Numbered from the stretch's first letter, positions 25,059 through 38,312 are shown. The stretch: 64,000 bases of DNA from Quercus robur (GCF_932294415.1 NC_065543.1:42182277-42246276), one strand, 5' to 3'. Numbers and translations: made by a program. The notes: generated from the letters alone by a model not told the origin.

Positions 25059-26699
25059 ATGGCTGGTGGCAGAGTCTATAGCAGTGGTACTGGTGGTAAT
25101 AGTGGTTCCAATTTGAGTGTTTTGTTTCAGAATCAAAAGGGTGCTTGTGCTTCTGAGCCTCTTGATTCTCTCTTCCTTTCTGGGTCTTCCCCTTCTTTCC
25201 TAGGTACTCTCTTTAAGCTTTACAAAAATTGTGTAATGGGTTATTTGTATTCTTCAATTTGATTTTGTTTAATTACCTCTAATTTTGCTTTTCCTCATTT
25301 TATTATGTAATATTGCATTCGTAGACTCTATGCTTTTACTTACACTAATTAGCCATGTATACTTATTGTTAAATCCTTGGTACTATTGATTCAGACAACC
25401 GAACCAAATTTATATGTTATACAAGAATGACCAAGCAAAAGAGAATTTGAACAAGATTCTTTAGTAACTCAATTAATTGGACACTTCCAATGTGTTTGTA
25501 TGTTCATGTGTGTAACAATACGAAACAATAATATGTTAAAAATTCAAAATTTAGTTTTTATTGTGGTGTTTGATTAGAAGATGGTATTTTTGAAGTGTGG
25601 TATTGTGCGTTTGTGTTTCAGGTTCAAGATCTATGGTGAGCTTTGCAGATGTTCGTGGAGGAAACGGATCGAATAGGCCTTTTTTCCGTGCATATGATCA
25701 CGATGACAATGGAGACGAGGACTTAGAAGACTATTTCCATCAACCCGAGAAGAAGAGGCGGCTGAGTACCGATCAAGTTCAGTTTCTGGAGAAAAGTTTC
25801 GAGGTGGAGAACAAGCTTGAACCTGATCGGAAAGTCCAGCTCGCGAAAGAGCTCGGCTTGCAGCCTCGGCAGGTTGCTATTTGGTTTCAAAACCGCCGTG
25901 CACGGTGGAAGACCAAACAGATGGAGAAGGAATATGAGGTTTTGCAAGATAGCTACAATAGCCTCAAGGCTGACTATGAAAATCTACTCAAGGAGAAGGA
26001 TACACTAAAAGCACAGGTAAAAATTAGTGCGATTAGATGCCTTTGTTAATTGTTTGTCCCAAAAGAAAACAGGGGAAAAAGTAATTTTTGGCATGGAATC
26101 CAACAAAATGTGCTAAAAAAAGTCTATAAAGCTGGCTTTTTTGGGCAAATCAATGTGTTCCACAACCACAATTCACTACCTTTCTTTTTTTGTTGTATTG
26201 GGATTTGGGTCATAATTGCACTAACGAAAGTGAGTGAATATTTTGGCAGGTTGTTGTTCTCCAAGACAAGCTGCTCCTGAGTGAGAAAGAGAGGGGAATC
26301 TCTGAACTGTCTGATACCAACAAATTATCTCAGGAACCACTGCAAAAGCCTGTTGCTGAATCTGTTTCTGAGGGTGAAGCATCCAAAGTGTCAATTGTGG
26401 CTTGTAAGCAGGAAGACATGAGTTCAGCTAAAAGTGATATATTTGATTCAGATAGCCCACATTACACTGATGGGGTTCACTCTGCACTGCTAGAGCCTGG
26501 TGATTCTTCAAATGTTTTTGAACCTGATCAGTCGGATCTATCTCAGGATGAGGAGGATAATTTGAATCTGAGTAAGAGCCTATTGCCTGCATACATCTTT
26601 CCTAAGCTGGAAGATGTTGATTACTCCGACCCGTCCGAAAATTCATGTAATTTCGGATTCCCTGCTGATGATCATGCATTTTGGTCCTGGTCTTACTAA
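25059..26699 (+). CDS. HAT5/ATHB1-like: Homeodomain-leucine zipper class I factor, ATHB1/HAT5 type
   Basis: A nuclear transcription factor of HD-Zip class I, a family that binds CAATNATTG as dimers. Exons are 25059-25203, 25622-26016 and 26250-26699, with GT-AG introns of 418 and 233 bp, encoding 329 residues. The homeodomain spans about residues 92-148, beginning KKRRLS and containing recognition helix VAIWFQNRRARWKTKQ. The leucine zipper follows directly with Leu at 156, 163, 170, 177 and 184. The N-terminal half has a Gly/Ser-rich start and an acidic run before the homeodomain. The C-terminal half is acidic and ends FWSWSY, matching the aromatic tail of ATHB1-type proteins, which acts in transactivation. 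No START domain is present, which excludes HD-Zip III and IV; the absence of a CPSCE motif argues against class II. Translation is probably restrained by the uORFs in its leader. Confidence 0.95.
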
Positions 26700-27156
26700 G
26701 TACTGTGGTATATGGATTTCCTATGATTTGGTTTAGAGCATAATATGGTGCCAAAGATGTAAAGTAAGCAAATAAATCCGAGCAATGATTATATACATCT
26801 CGAGCCAACTTGTTGTTGGGGGGGTTTGGGCTGCACCATGAAAAATGTTGGTCTTTTCGCCCCATTTGTGATTTGTTTTAGTAGGGGTTCTTCTTAGTAT
26901 TAAGTGAAACTCTTTTTTGGTTGCGATTGTAATTAAATAATACCTTCTTATGCACAATGCTATATTGCATTTGAAGTTGTGTTCAAATTGGGATTGGTAA
27001 GATTGGTTCATCATTGGGTCTAAATTGTGTCTCGCAGAAATTAGTGCCAGTAAATTAAACAGCCCATGGTAGGCAGGATGATAAAGACATTGTAACCAAT
27101 TTTCTGCTTAGAAGTGTGAGAAATAAAGTTTAAGGGTAGATATTCGCAAGTCACAA

Positions 27157-27187
<31 letters not shown>

Positions 27188-29575
27188 TTTTAATTTTGAT
27201 AATTCAATAGTTATAACAAAAAAGAGAAATTTAAACGTGAGATGTTATGAACATATTAGAAAATGTTAACTAATTAAGCTACAGTATTCTTTTTAAGTCA
27301 CACAACCTTCTTGTCTTAGTGATTTCATTCAATAATTATTATTCATAATTTGTTGAAATTACCGGAAAGGTGGTTTGGAATACCTCAAAAATAGTTTGGA
27401 ATGTTTTGCCAAGAGCATGCAAGATGCCTTTGGCATGCAAAATCCTAGAAATTTGTGTATTCGATTATTCTTTATGGTTTTTGTGTTGTAATAGTGCCTA
27501 ACTATTAGTAGGACATGCACTATACTGTTTAGCACTATACACAGTTTTAGCTTTAGTTTAATAGGTAAATTCGAATATCACCAGCCAAATGACAATAAAA
27601 GCAATCATCACGAAACAAGTCATATGTTTGAAATTCTATCACAACAGTATGGTACACACTTACAACACTGTACCTAAATTTTATCAACATTAAAAAATCC
27701 AAATAATGAGATAAAATATTTGTTTTATAGGATACCTTTTTTTATTGTTTTCTATGGTTTGAATGATCTAAAAATTAAGTAAGGAAAACTGGAATAAATA
27801 TTCCATTATTTGGAATTTTGATGTTTTAAAAATGGATAAAACTTAGATATAATATTATAGGTGCTAAACATTAGATTCCTTTGATTAAATTCAAACATCT
27901 GGTTGTATTAACCAATCAAACACAAATAATATTATCTTTTAAAAAAATTAAATTCAATGCATTATATATTTGAATTTAATTGGAAAACTTAATGTAAATA
28001 CTTAATATATTATATCTAAATCTTACTCTTAATAAAAAATTAACTTGGTAAAGAGGAATAAAAATTCAATCTTTTTGTTTGGATGTTCTAAACATTAAGT
28101 ACAAAGAGGAGAGAGAAAGAAAATGATTATATAAATTGACAATTACACCATCTTTTCGCAATTTTTTTAAAGCATCTTTCCTAATTTTAAAGATAGAGAT
28201 ATAAATCAATGTCAAAAAGGAAAAATTGACAATATATAGTGGAACTACTCTCCTCTCCCCCCCTTCAAATATCCTTGAATTTAGAAGAACTAAAAATGAG
28301 GTCGCCTAAAATTCTCTCCTTCCTCTAAAAAAAAAAAATCCAAATAATATTTTATTTAATTAAACCGTCTTATCCCCTTTCCTCTAATCCCCTCTTCACC
28401 ATCCAAACACGCTTCTATTTTTAATTTATTTTATTTTTTCATATACAGAGTACCCGCATATGTGCTATAGTATAATAAAGTATATAAACAGGTTTGTATA
28501 GGCAAAAGAGTTGACCTACATATCTTTCTACGTGTATAATCTAGTTGTAATATTAAATTCTTGTGGAGGTTATTGAACCATCCATAGCTATTATGCTTTC
28601 TTTTTGTTGTGGGGGCCAACTTCATGATGGACTTAGCAAAATGCAAATTGTTGTTTCCTACTTTCTCTCAACATATGGGATCTAGGCGGCTTTTTCTCCC
28701 TTATTTTTCTCCTCGACCCTGTTAAAAGTGATAAGATTTGAAACGTAATCGCTCTTATCCCTAGGCTAATAAAAGCCTTAAAACACACGAAGCCATTTTT
28801 TTTTACGGATTCTCAAACCTATTGAGATTCATAATAATCTACTTTCAAGCTAGTGTGGAAAGTTAAATCATTATCATTAATATTGCTTATCATGTTTTAG
28901 GAATTCCTAGCCTCCTAGGTCTATATAGAAACTTTGATTTTATAGGTTTTTAATCATAATATTTTGGGTGTCTCATCAAAATTAGTGGTTGGGACTGTGC
29001 CGTATAGTAATGTTTCACCTTTTTTTTCCCTATGAATTATTCTTTTACACTATTGCAATGTTTCACTTTTGATTTTCTTTTAATAATGCTTTTATACTAT
29101 TTCATTTTGAGTGTTTTCAATAAAGACATTATTAAAAGTTTAAATTCTTTTTTTTTCTAAATATCAAATTATCTAAAAAAATTTCACTTGAATATGCTGC
29201 AGTACTTCCACAGTCATAAGCGTTCCCATGGTTATATAGCCAAGTTCACTTAATTGTTTATGAAAGCCTAATTCGACCTAGTACGTGTCCATGTTTGTAA
29301 TTGTTTAATTTTTTGAATATCGATATATGTATTAATATAACTTTTGATGTATCGATGACATTTCCCATCTGTCAATTTTTATTATAATTTGATTTTCTGT
29401 TCAAAAGAATATGGTTTTGAAATACTTCGATGAAGAGGACTTTTAATTTATCAATACTTAAGCCTACTAAGTTATGCCACATCGATTATAAAAGAAAATA
29501 TAAATAACAAAGAAATCAATAACAAGTAGAAAAGTGCAATTGAATTAAGGATTTGAGCAATCTTCTAAACTATAA
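26700..29575. other. 3' side of the HD-Zip gene and intergenic DNA
   Basis: The first 200-450 bases should be the 3' untranslated region (AATAAA-like sites near 26770 and 27122). A (TA)n tract lies at about 27158-27179. A possible MITE is bounded by TTTGTTTGGATG at about 28075 and CCATCCAAACACGC at about 28410. No gene is supported. Confidence 0.45.
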
Positions 29576-29824
29576 GTGAGCGTTTGGATTGTGCTTATTC
29601 TTGCGTTTTCAGTTCCACGTTTTGCCTCTTTTTTTTTCTCTGCACGTGAACAGTAACCTCACATGGGTTCATTGTTCACGTACTGTTCATATACTGTTTA
29701 CGCATTAAAAATATTAAAAATGGGTCCCACGATACTATTCACACATTTAAAAATTATTTTGCTACAGTACTTTCAGTTTTCAGTTTTCATTTTCAGCAAC
29801 AATAAGCTCAATCCAAACGGACCC
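29576..29824. mobile_element. MITE family A, copy 3
   Basis: The left end is GTGAGCGTTTGGATTG and the right end CAATCCAAACGGACCC, with target duplication TAA at 29573-29575 and 29825-29827. The interior contains GGGTCCCACGATACTATTCA and the TTTTGCTACAGTACTTTCAG block typical of the family. Length is 249 bp. Confidence 0.85.
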
Positions 29825-29827
29825 TAA

Positions 29828-31256
29828 GTCTACATGAAAGTTAGAGAATTTAAAAATATAACAAGCTACGAACAAATTATATCAATGAGGAAAAAAGAAA
29901 AAAATTATAGAAGTTTTGTGGTGAAAGCACATTCTAGAAGATCAATATGTTTATCAAAGAAAAAACATTGTAATAAATAATTTTAAAACAATAATGGAAC
30001 ATATTTTAGATTTGTTGAAGCTTTAAGTAATTGAGTTTAAATCGAAATAGTACTTTAAATTTTTTAAAATATTGGAGATAAAGTTTCACTTAAAGTAAAC
30101 TATGTCAACAATTCTATGTATTTATTGTGAATCACATGGCATACATAAAGTATGTATGACGTGTGATACTTATGTTAAGCCAGACAATGCAAGCACATTG
30201 TGGAAGGCTTGACTTTTATTATTAAAATAAAAAGTTATGGTAAATTATTAAAATAATATAAAGTAAATAATATAACTTATTTTAAAATTTTGATCAAAGT
30301 TTCATTTTTAAACTTATTGAAAATATGGCAATTAAGTTTCACTTAGATTAAATTATGTTAATTTGCACTACAAGTCATTAAGATTGAAAAAAAAGATATA
30401 AGGAGAAGACATCCACTTAGTGCATCACAGCTCATAAAATAAATTTTAATATATTTACACTGTGCCACATGGCATAAGAAGAAGAAAGGGCGTGTACTTG
30501 GCAATTGGCATAACCACTGATAATTATTAGGGCTCAAAGCCATTCTCATGTTTTCCCATAATACTACAAAGATGAAAATAATTTCTTGATTTTTATCAGT
30601 AGCCAGACAGCTTAGGGTTGTAACTTGTAATTTAAATAAGTTATTTTATGATCGATCAGCTTAGGTTCAACTTATGAAAAAACTTTTATGTTCTATGACG
30701 AGTCAAGTTCAAACCTAAGTTTAGACTTAACTAGTAAATGAATTAATGGCAAACATAATAATGTGTTTTATGAACAAAGTTGTGAATATTATACTCAATT
30801 CAATTATATATAATAGGGTAAAATACAAAAACAACCCTTAAGGTTTGAGCTAGCTACTACTAGGTAGGCAGGTACTACGAAGATTTTTAAAAGATATCTA
30901 ATGTTCTTCCTAAGTACAAACTACACTTGACATCGTTTGTTGGCTTGACTACACAAGTCTCATAGTATTTGCATTATGACAATAATATGAGCGATGGAGT
31001 GTCTAAGTAGCTAACGGTAAATAAAAAGTAGCCAAAGGTAGAGAAGGAAGCACGAGGAGCAAGATATTTTCAAATGCTATTAAGTAACGTTTGTGCTTAG
31101 AGAGATAATTTGATATTTTTGAAAAGTTTTGGCAGTACCTAGCATTAATGCAAACATCATGTATCTTTTTTTTGTAATTTACTTTATATAATATCATATA
31201 TGGAAAAGTATTACGTTCACAACATTTTCATAACAAATCATAGGGGTTATTTATTA
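29828..31256. other. Intergenic, nothing recognised
   Basis: AT-rich sequence without supported genes or element ends. Confidence 0.4.
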
Positions 31257-31954
31257 TCTATATATATATATAAAACCGAAGCCTTTGCTGGCACCACAAT
31301 TTTCCACGTCAGCATAAAAAATAAAAAATAAAAAATAAATAAAAATTATAACTCCTCAAAACCCTAGCAACCTTACCCCTCTCTCAAGTTAAGAAATATA
31401 AAACCACGGTTTCTGCAAACTCTCTCTTTCTCCAGACGTAGGAAGCCCTAAAGCATTCAAGATCTACAAAACCCTAGCAACCTTACTCCTCTCTCAAGTT
31501 AAGAAATATAAAGCCACGGTTTCTGCAAACTTTCTCTCTCCAGACGTAGGAAGCCCTAAAGCATTCAAGATCTACAATGCACGGTATTTCAAGATCTACA
31601 ATGCACGGTATAGATTTTAGCTTATAAAGTTCAGCTTTTGTAAGGTTAGTTTGTTTATATATTTAGTCCTTATGTTTAGGTTTAGGTTTTAAGAGATTTA
31701 TATATTACTACTATGTGGCTGAATTTCCCGTGACATCAGTTTTATGTTTTTTTTTTTTTTTTAATTTGTTTTATGTAAGGTTAGTTTGTTTACATTAGTT
31801 CTTTATCTCAAAGATAAGGCTTTTATTTTTACCGCAAGAACTATTTAGGTATGTATCTCTTGCAAGCACATATGAACTTAGATTTTCTTTTAATATATGC
31901 ATGCTTTATTATTTTCTAATAGTTTTCCCGTGCATCGCACGAGTTAGCGACTAG
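31257..31954 (+). mobile_element. Non-autonomous Helitron (698 bp)
   Basis: It begins TCTATATATATATATAAAAC and ends with a hairpin CGTGCATCGCACG followed by AGTTAGCGACTAG. It sits between A and T without a target duplication. 5' TC, 3' hairpin plus CTAG and A/T insertion are the hallmarks of Helitrons. No Rep/helicase is present. Inside, a segment of about 110 bp is tandemly doubled (31359-31468 and 31469-31576). Each copy carries the telo-box AAACCCTA, a TATA-like AAATATAAA and a CT-rich run, resembling the promoter and leader of a housekeeping or ribosomal-protein gene. Confidence 0.85.
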
Positions 31955-34900
31955 TTAAATATATGTCACATATAATTTTTTTTTGTCAAACTTTTTTGTG
32001 CGTTCTTTAGGTTAGCCGCTAGTAATGCATAAAATAAAAGCCTTTGCATGAAAATAGATAAATAAATAAATAAAATTTTGTGCAATTTGTATTTTGAGCT
32101 GGGCCTTGAGAAAGTCCTCAATAGTCAATAGTCATATAAACTCTATTGGTCTGGTCTCTAACCCTAGTTGGTTATAATTTGAATCTATTACTAAATTTAC
32201 TTTTTTGCCCCACCAATAACAACCTGCCACTTAGAATTTGTTGTGAAAATATTGTAGAGCATTTTTCTATATTTATGTGTACGGATACAAAAATATACTT
32301 GTAAATAATTGAGATAAGATTGTTTATGTTTGTAAATAAATTCATATAAGATATCAAAATTTTATTTTTAATTTATTGATAATATTTATTATATGTACCA
32401 TGGTAATAATTTTTAATGAGTTCATACTTTTCAATGAAACAAGGTTGGTAAATCTAATTCTTCTAATTAATTCAAATAATATTCTTTCAATTATAATATA
32501 GTTATTAATTATTAAAATAGAGGTGTGAGTGCATAAAAAAAATTTTTAATACAGTGTTTCCTATATACGGTAAAAAAAAAAAAAAAGTTGATAACCAAGT
32601 AGTTTGTACAGAAGTTTGAGTTTGTTTTATAAGAAAAATAAACCATTCGAACATATAATTTAACTTACTCGAATTTGACTTGTGTTGCAAATAAAATTAT
32701 ATAAACCAATTTTAAACATACTATTCATCTTAATTTTGACAGTGGATCAATTACTTGGTAGCCAAAACCTTAATGGGAAAAGGCCATCATCATCATCATC
32801 GTCATGCCAATCAACATGCTTTTGTCCCGTTCAACAAAATACTGAAATATTGTAATATAATCCTACCAACTGATGGTACATGAAGATGGTGATGTTCTTG
32901 TCCTCTTTCTGAGAACTTTGATCTTAGCCGAATAGCTGAGAAAGGTAAGTTTTCTCTGTACGTGGAACTTTGTGTTCAATGATAGCATATAATAAGGTTA
33001 GTATTTGGAACTTCTTTAGCAGACATATTTGAAAATCTAAGAACAAACTGAGAAATGGGCAAATGAGAATAACTTCCAATTGTGCCACCATTATTAGGGT
33101 TTAAGGAATAAGGATTCTTCAGCTGACTTTGTTTTTTCATTAACCTTTCTTTGTTTTGACACTCAAAAAGAATTCCAAACTCCAATGGAGTTTATTCTGC
33201 AGAATGTTTTTCAAAGTCAAAATTGTTTCCTCGTAATTGAAGAAGTTTTTGTGTCTGCATTCGAATTCTGACTAAATAGTGCACTATTCATCATTGCCAA
33301 AACATCATTTTCACGTATTATGGTATAACTCGTCGTCATGCTTGATTAAGATTTTCATAAATAGAATTTTTATAAAGGTATCTCTCAATCTACGTACCAT
33401 TAACTCTAGAGAGCATTTTTTTTTTTTAATAAAATGTACCAATTTATTAACCCTCCTTCGAAATTCACCGACCAAAACAAAAAACAAAAGCCTCTCTGGG
33501 TAATGCTTACTGGCCAAGAACATACAAGGGACAATGATGGAGAGAGAGAGAGAGAGAGAGGTCAAGAGGGGAGGAGGAATTGGCGGATCTTAAAATTTAG
33601 GTGAAGTGAAGCATGGGAAAAGAGAAAGGAAGAGTATAATATTGAGGGCAAGTCTTTTGTCCAGTATTCTAATGTATTGGATAAAAGCTAAACTTGAAAA
33701 TTGAGGATAAGTTGTCTAACTAAACATTAACAATACAATAAGACCTAACATGCCACACCATCAACCTAGTTACTTTATTCTCATTTCTGACACTCATTTT
33801 TCTTGAGATTTGTACAAATTAGTAAGATTAAAAAAAAATGAAAAATGAATTATTATGTTGGGAAAGTAATAATATTAGATGACATGAATTTTGTTGTTGC
33901 ATTTATAGAAATCTAAAGAGGAAATGTCCAAATATTTGGAGAGAGTCTATAAATCTTAAAGGAAGAATAAAATATTATGTTAGGAAAGTACTAATACCAT
34001 AGTATATGAACATTTTTCTTTTTCTTTTTTTTCTTATTTATTTTTTTGTATTTTTAGAGATTACTTGCATCGGTTTGTGTAAAAATTTGCATTCATTTTA
34101 TCATAAGAACCTAATTTTTCTATTTGACATACTCATTTTTCAAAATACATTATTAAAGCAACCGTATCAGTCCGTGCAAAATTCCTGTTTATTTTGCAAG
34201 AAAAAACATACTTTTTCTATTTTACACACTCATTTTTATAAAACACCTACATCAATTTATTTATTCTATCATCTATTTTATTTAAATAATAATATTTTTT
34301 TAATTTTTTATTATATTAAACAAACCACTACTCACATGGCCCCACCCACCTCTTTCTAGCATCATTTCTTTTGCACATGAAAAATAATAAAAAAATCATT
34401 TGCATATGAATAGTAACAATGCATATATGCACGGTTACTATAATAATTGTGTATTTATGCATAATTTTATACTCACTGATGTGGGTTTTTTTTGTCAAAA
34501 TGTGTAAAATGAAGTGTTTTTTTTTTCTTTTTATTTTGCAAGATTTTGCATGAGTTGATGTGGTTGCTCTTAATTATTTATTTTACATAATATTTAATTA
34601 AAATATCAATTTTTCTTGAATAATTGTTTTTTTTTCTTCAAATATAACTTACAGCAACCACAACCCACTCTCTTTATTTATTCTTAGGATACGTAAAAGA
34701 AATAATAAGAACTATATGTAAAAATTTGTAAACTTGTGACTACCATAATAAACTTGTAAATTTATATAATTATACACTAGTTAATATAAGTTATTTTTGA
34801 AAAAAAAAAAGGGGTTAAATTTTATACATTCTACTATTACATACCTACTGCCAGGTGGAAGATCCCATCTCGAACTCCAAGCACGAGGTTCCTTTCCCAG

Positions 34901-35280
34901 ATTTTCTGCCGACCACTAAAAAACCCCACGTTGAGGGGCTGTGACAGATTCCAATCACGTGTACGGTTCAGATCGAAAGATCTCGTCATCTTAGCTGAGT
35001 CTTGTCAAACAAGCGTCACCATCAAGACAGCGTCTACCAAGCAACCCGGATGGAATTTTTTTAAAAGATCAAAAAAATTTGTAGCGGGCGCCACCTTCGT
35101 GGACATTTACTGCAACGTGGCACTAGATCTATCATCTCATTGGTTGATGATCAAAGTCCAAAATTATGATTTTTTGTGCACCTAACCGCATGCTAATATT
35201 TTAATTAAAATTTGGTTAAATTACAAGTTATACTCTAATCAAAATTTATTTTAAATCTTTTAACTTTACTTTTGTTTAAT
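31955..35280. other. Intergenic; promoter-like island at its right end
   Basis: No gene is supported. A (GA)n tract lies at about 33538-33560 and the rest is AT-rich. From about 34850 to 35165 composition rises in GC and includes CACGTG-like (ATCACGTGTACGG) and CCAAT-type (ATTGG) motifs, but no coding region follows. Confidence 0.4.
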
Positions 35281-35283
35281 TAA

Positions 35284-35474
35284 GTCTCTGATTGGATACA
35301 GATGAAAAGTATAAATTATTTCACTATATAATTTATTTTTGTTATTATTTATGGGCCCTACTGTACTATTCATAAATTTCATTGTATTATTTCAATTACA
35401 TTTTACCTTTATTTACAGCACTTTCAGTAATCAATTTTCAGTTTCAGCAAAATAAGCGGTATCCAAATAGACCC
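35284..35474. mobile_element. MITE family A, copy 4
   Basis: The left end is GTCTCTGATTGGATAC and the right end GTATCCAAATAGACCC, with TAA at 35281-35283 and 35475-35477. Length is 191 bp. As at copy 1, a family B element starts immediately after the right-hand TAA. Confidence 0.75.
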
Positions 35475-35477
35475 TAA

Positions 35478-36973
35478 GAACATTCCGATCAAGAATTTTA
35501 AAAATTTTAGCTTTAGCATAAAAAAACCAAACTTTATACCATTTAAGACATTACTTTTTGTTGAGGGCCATTTGTAGAGGCCCAGGAAGACAGAAAAGCC
35601 CAATAAGGAGGGCTACAAAGAATTGACAAAATAAATAGCAAAAAACTCATTAGGCCCAAGCGATAGGAATAATGGATTATACGCCTAACAAATAAATAAA
35701 TGGGTCTTGAAGAGGCAAGCAGACTCAAAGAAGCCAGGAAATAAAGAAATAGCATCTCATGGGCAGAGTATGAGGTAGAAAAGTGAGAAAGGGCCACCGC
35801 AGGCTCAAGGTAATGCAAACTAAGAGAGTAAGAGGTTTATGGCAGGCCCATGAACTCCAAAAATAAGAATAAGGTTATTGGGCCGGGGAAGCCCAATGAA
35901 GTTAATAAAAAACCCATGAGAGTGTGGAATTAGCAAACGGGCCAAGGAAGCCCAAAGAAAGCAATCGGGCCATGGATGCCCAAAGGGACATAGGAGCCCA
36001 TGAGTAAAAGCAAAACAGTGCCCATGACAAGCCACTGAGAAAAAGGATAAACGGCTGGCCCAAAAGGAGGTCCAGCAGGATTAAGTTATTACTGCAGGAA
36101 TAACAGTTCAATGTTGTAAGAAATAAAGAAAATCAGGAGTGGGCCAAAGAAATGTAAGGCCCATCATCACACGAAGCCCAGCTCCTGAATGGAGCGGGAA
36201 ACCAAAGAAGAACTCACATGAAGGGTCAGGAGACACAGATGGAGAGTCTCTAGATCACGGCAGACGCATGAACAGTAGGCAGACTCTTGGACATATCTGA
36301 AAGGAAAGCACGCGCAAAACCCAGGCACCTCCAGCCTGTACCCAGCCAATATAGGACATGATGGGGCCATGGGCCAGAGGTAAGAGGTAAAGGGGATATG
36401 GTTTGGTGGTGGGGAGAGGGAAAAAGATCTATTTTGCGGGCCTCAACTCATGGCACACCAACCATAAACCCACCACCGTTACCCTAGCAACCTAAGTAAG
36501 TAAAAAAAAAAAAAAAAAAAAAAGCGAGACCCATTGAGCAACACCACCCACCACCCTTCCCTTATTCTTCCATTCTTCAAATTAGTTTTCTACAGCCAAA
36601 ACCCACCACAAAACCCCAGTCAAAACCCACCCTAGCCACAAAAATAACCAACATAGTGGCCTAGCCTTTCCAATCTCAACTCCAGCCAAAAAGGCCGATG
36701 TCAACTCAAGAATGTTGACCATGAACCCATAGAGGGAGAAAAGAAGCATTGAAAAAAAAAAAAAAAAAACAGAGAAGGAAGAAGGCTGAGACCAGATTGA
36801 GTAAAAAAAATGAGGGAGAAAGAGAAATAATAAGAAGAAAAGAAAGTGGGCCCCATTGAATAAAAAAATAATATAAGTTTTACAATTTGTGAACAGTGCG
36901 GTCTCAAATATGAGATTGCATTGTTCATCAATGCCAAATATTATGGCATTTAAAACACTTGATGGAGGTGGTT
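35478..36973. mobile_element. MITE family B, copy 2, with a nested insertion
   Basis: It starts GAACATTCCGATCAAG directly after the TAA that ends family A copy 4. The right end is diverged; ACTTGATGGAGGTGGT at about 36958-36973 is the best inverted match. The middle (about 35558-36453) is a foreign insertion, listed separately. Flanking pieces share the family B interior (CCAAACTTTATACC; GCCAAATATTATGGCATTTA). Confidence 0.5.
35558..36453. mobile_element. LTR-like insertion rich in GGGCC/GCCCA motifs
   Basis: The edges read TGTTGAGGGCC and GGGCCTCAAC, near-mirror ends that could be an LTR or short TIRs; no clear target duplication was found. The interior repeats GGCCCA or GCCCA many times between 35580 and 36180, and base composition is unlike the flanks. 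No coding part is recognised. I treat it as a probable solo LTR, family unresolved. Confidence 0.35.
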
Positions 36974-38005
36974 TTTTAGAATTTGGTGAGCAAGTTCTAA
37001 CACATATTTTCACATTTTAAACAACCTTACACATATTACAACATGCTTTTTCACCCACACCTATATCAAAAACACCCAAATAACGTTACTCAAACTCCTC
37101 TACCAAACGGTCCTAAGTCATTTAAATTATAAGTTTATTCAATTCAATCTGCTAGTTAATCTCTCACAAAAAATCTAGTCAAACACTGTCAAAGATTTGA
37201 ATACCTCTTCACCCATAATAGGCATCAAATACGATTCACTCGGCATAAGTTACATGAACTCCTAATAATTTACAAAATAAATTGATAATTTGGGGCAGTA
37301 TCGGCCCACCAAGCAAACCCTGCGGTTTCTTGGAGACTCTCTAAAACATGGATTAATATTGTCATTTGTAAAGTTCCTAAATTGAGTTTTATTTTTATGG
37401 AAACTAATGAAAAACCTGAAATAAATAAACTTGCAAATAAGAAAACTCAACATAACGAAATAGAAAATTGGTAAAATTAGAGGATGCAAATTTGAAATTT
37501 AGTTTTAAAATTTTATTAAATGTCTTTTTGTTCTTAAAAAGAATATAAAAAGTTTTTAGTATAGTATTTCCAGAGAGAAACAGATAAGCATAGAATGTAG
37601 GGATGTATTGTATGGAAGTGGGACCCGTGGTGAAGGGAAGGAAGCGTTGTTGACGGAGACACAATGCATGTGTCCTTTTTATAAGATCGGTAATGTCACA
37701 CGTGTAGGGTTCCTTTTTTTTTTTTTTAAAAAGATACACATGAGACATGGCTAGCAAAGTCCTGAAATACCTTTCTCAAAAAAAAAAAAAAAAAAAAAAG
37801 TCCTGAAATACACGTGTAGGGTTCCGTGGGTCTACTCACACTTACCTATCAAAAGGTCACATTGTCATGCCCTAGTGGAATGCCAATTTGACCCAATATT
37901 TACCAGATTCATATTGTTTGTTGATCAATAAATATCATAAATTTCTTATATCTTTCCATCTAAAAACTTTTTACCAATAGTCATAGTTTTGGGTTGTGAT
38001 ATCAT
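36974..38005. other. Intergenic, nothing definite
   Basis: AT-rich, with A-runs near 37779-37799. A local direct repeat (ACACGTGTAGGGTTCC near 37697 and 37811; GTCCTGAAATAC near 37759 and 37800) suggests a small duplication. No gene is supported. Confidence 0.4.
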
Positions 38006-38312
38006 CAGGGACGGAACCAGGATTCATACCTGAGGGGGGCAAAGCTTAAAACCAAAAAAAAATTTATGAAAATAAAAACTAGCATCTATTTCATATTCAA
38101 CAAAATACTACATACAAAATAAGTATTTTTTAAACATTTCATATTATAAAACACATCAACAAAGTATAACATACAAAATGAGTATTTCTTATTTTGTGTG
38201 CGATTTTTGTTTAGTCCATATTTATTTTTTTATTTTGTTTTTGTAGTTAAATGGGCATGAATTTTATTTATTTTCTTGTAGGTCAATATTTAAATATTTT
38301 AGAGGAGGAGAG

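Noticed and set aside
25723-25947. Minus-strand frame over the homeodomain exon
   Set aside because: It is a shadow of the HD-Zip coding sequence.
32976-33185. Minus-strand frame with mixed composition
   Set aside because: Looks less biased than most, but no family was recognised and no splice context supports it.
36582-37013. 143-residue minus-strand frame
   Set aside because: Phe/Leu-rich product of A-rich DNA across a MITE edge; no recognisable protein.
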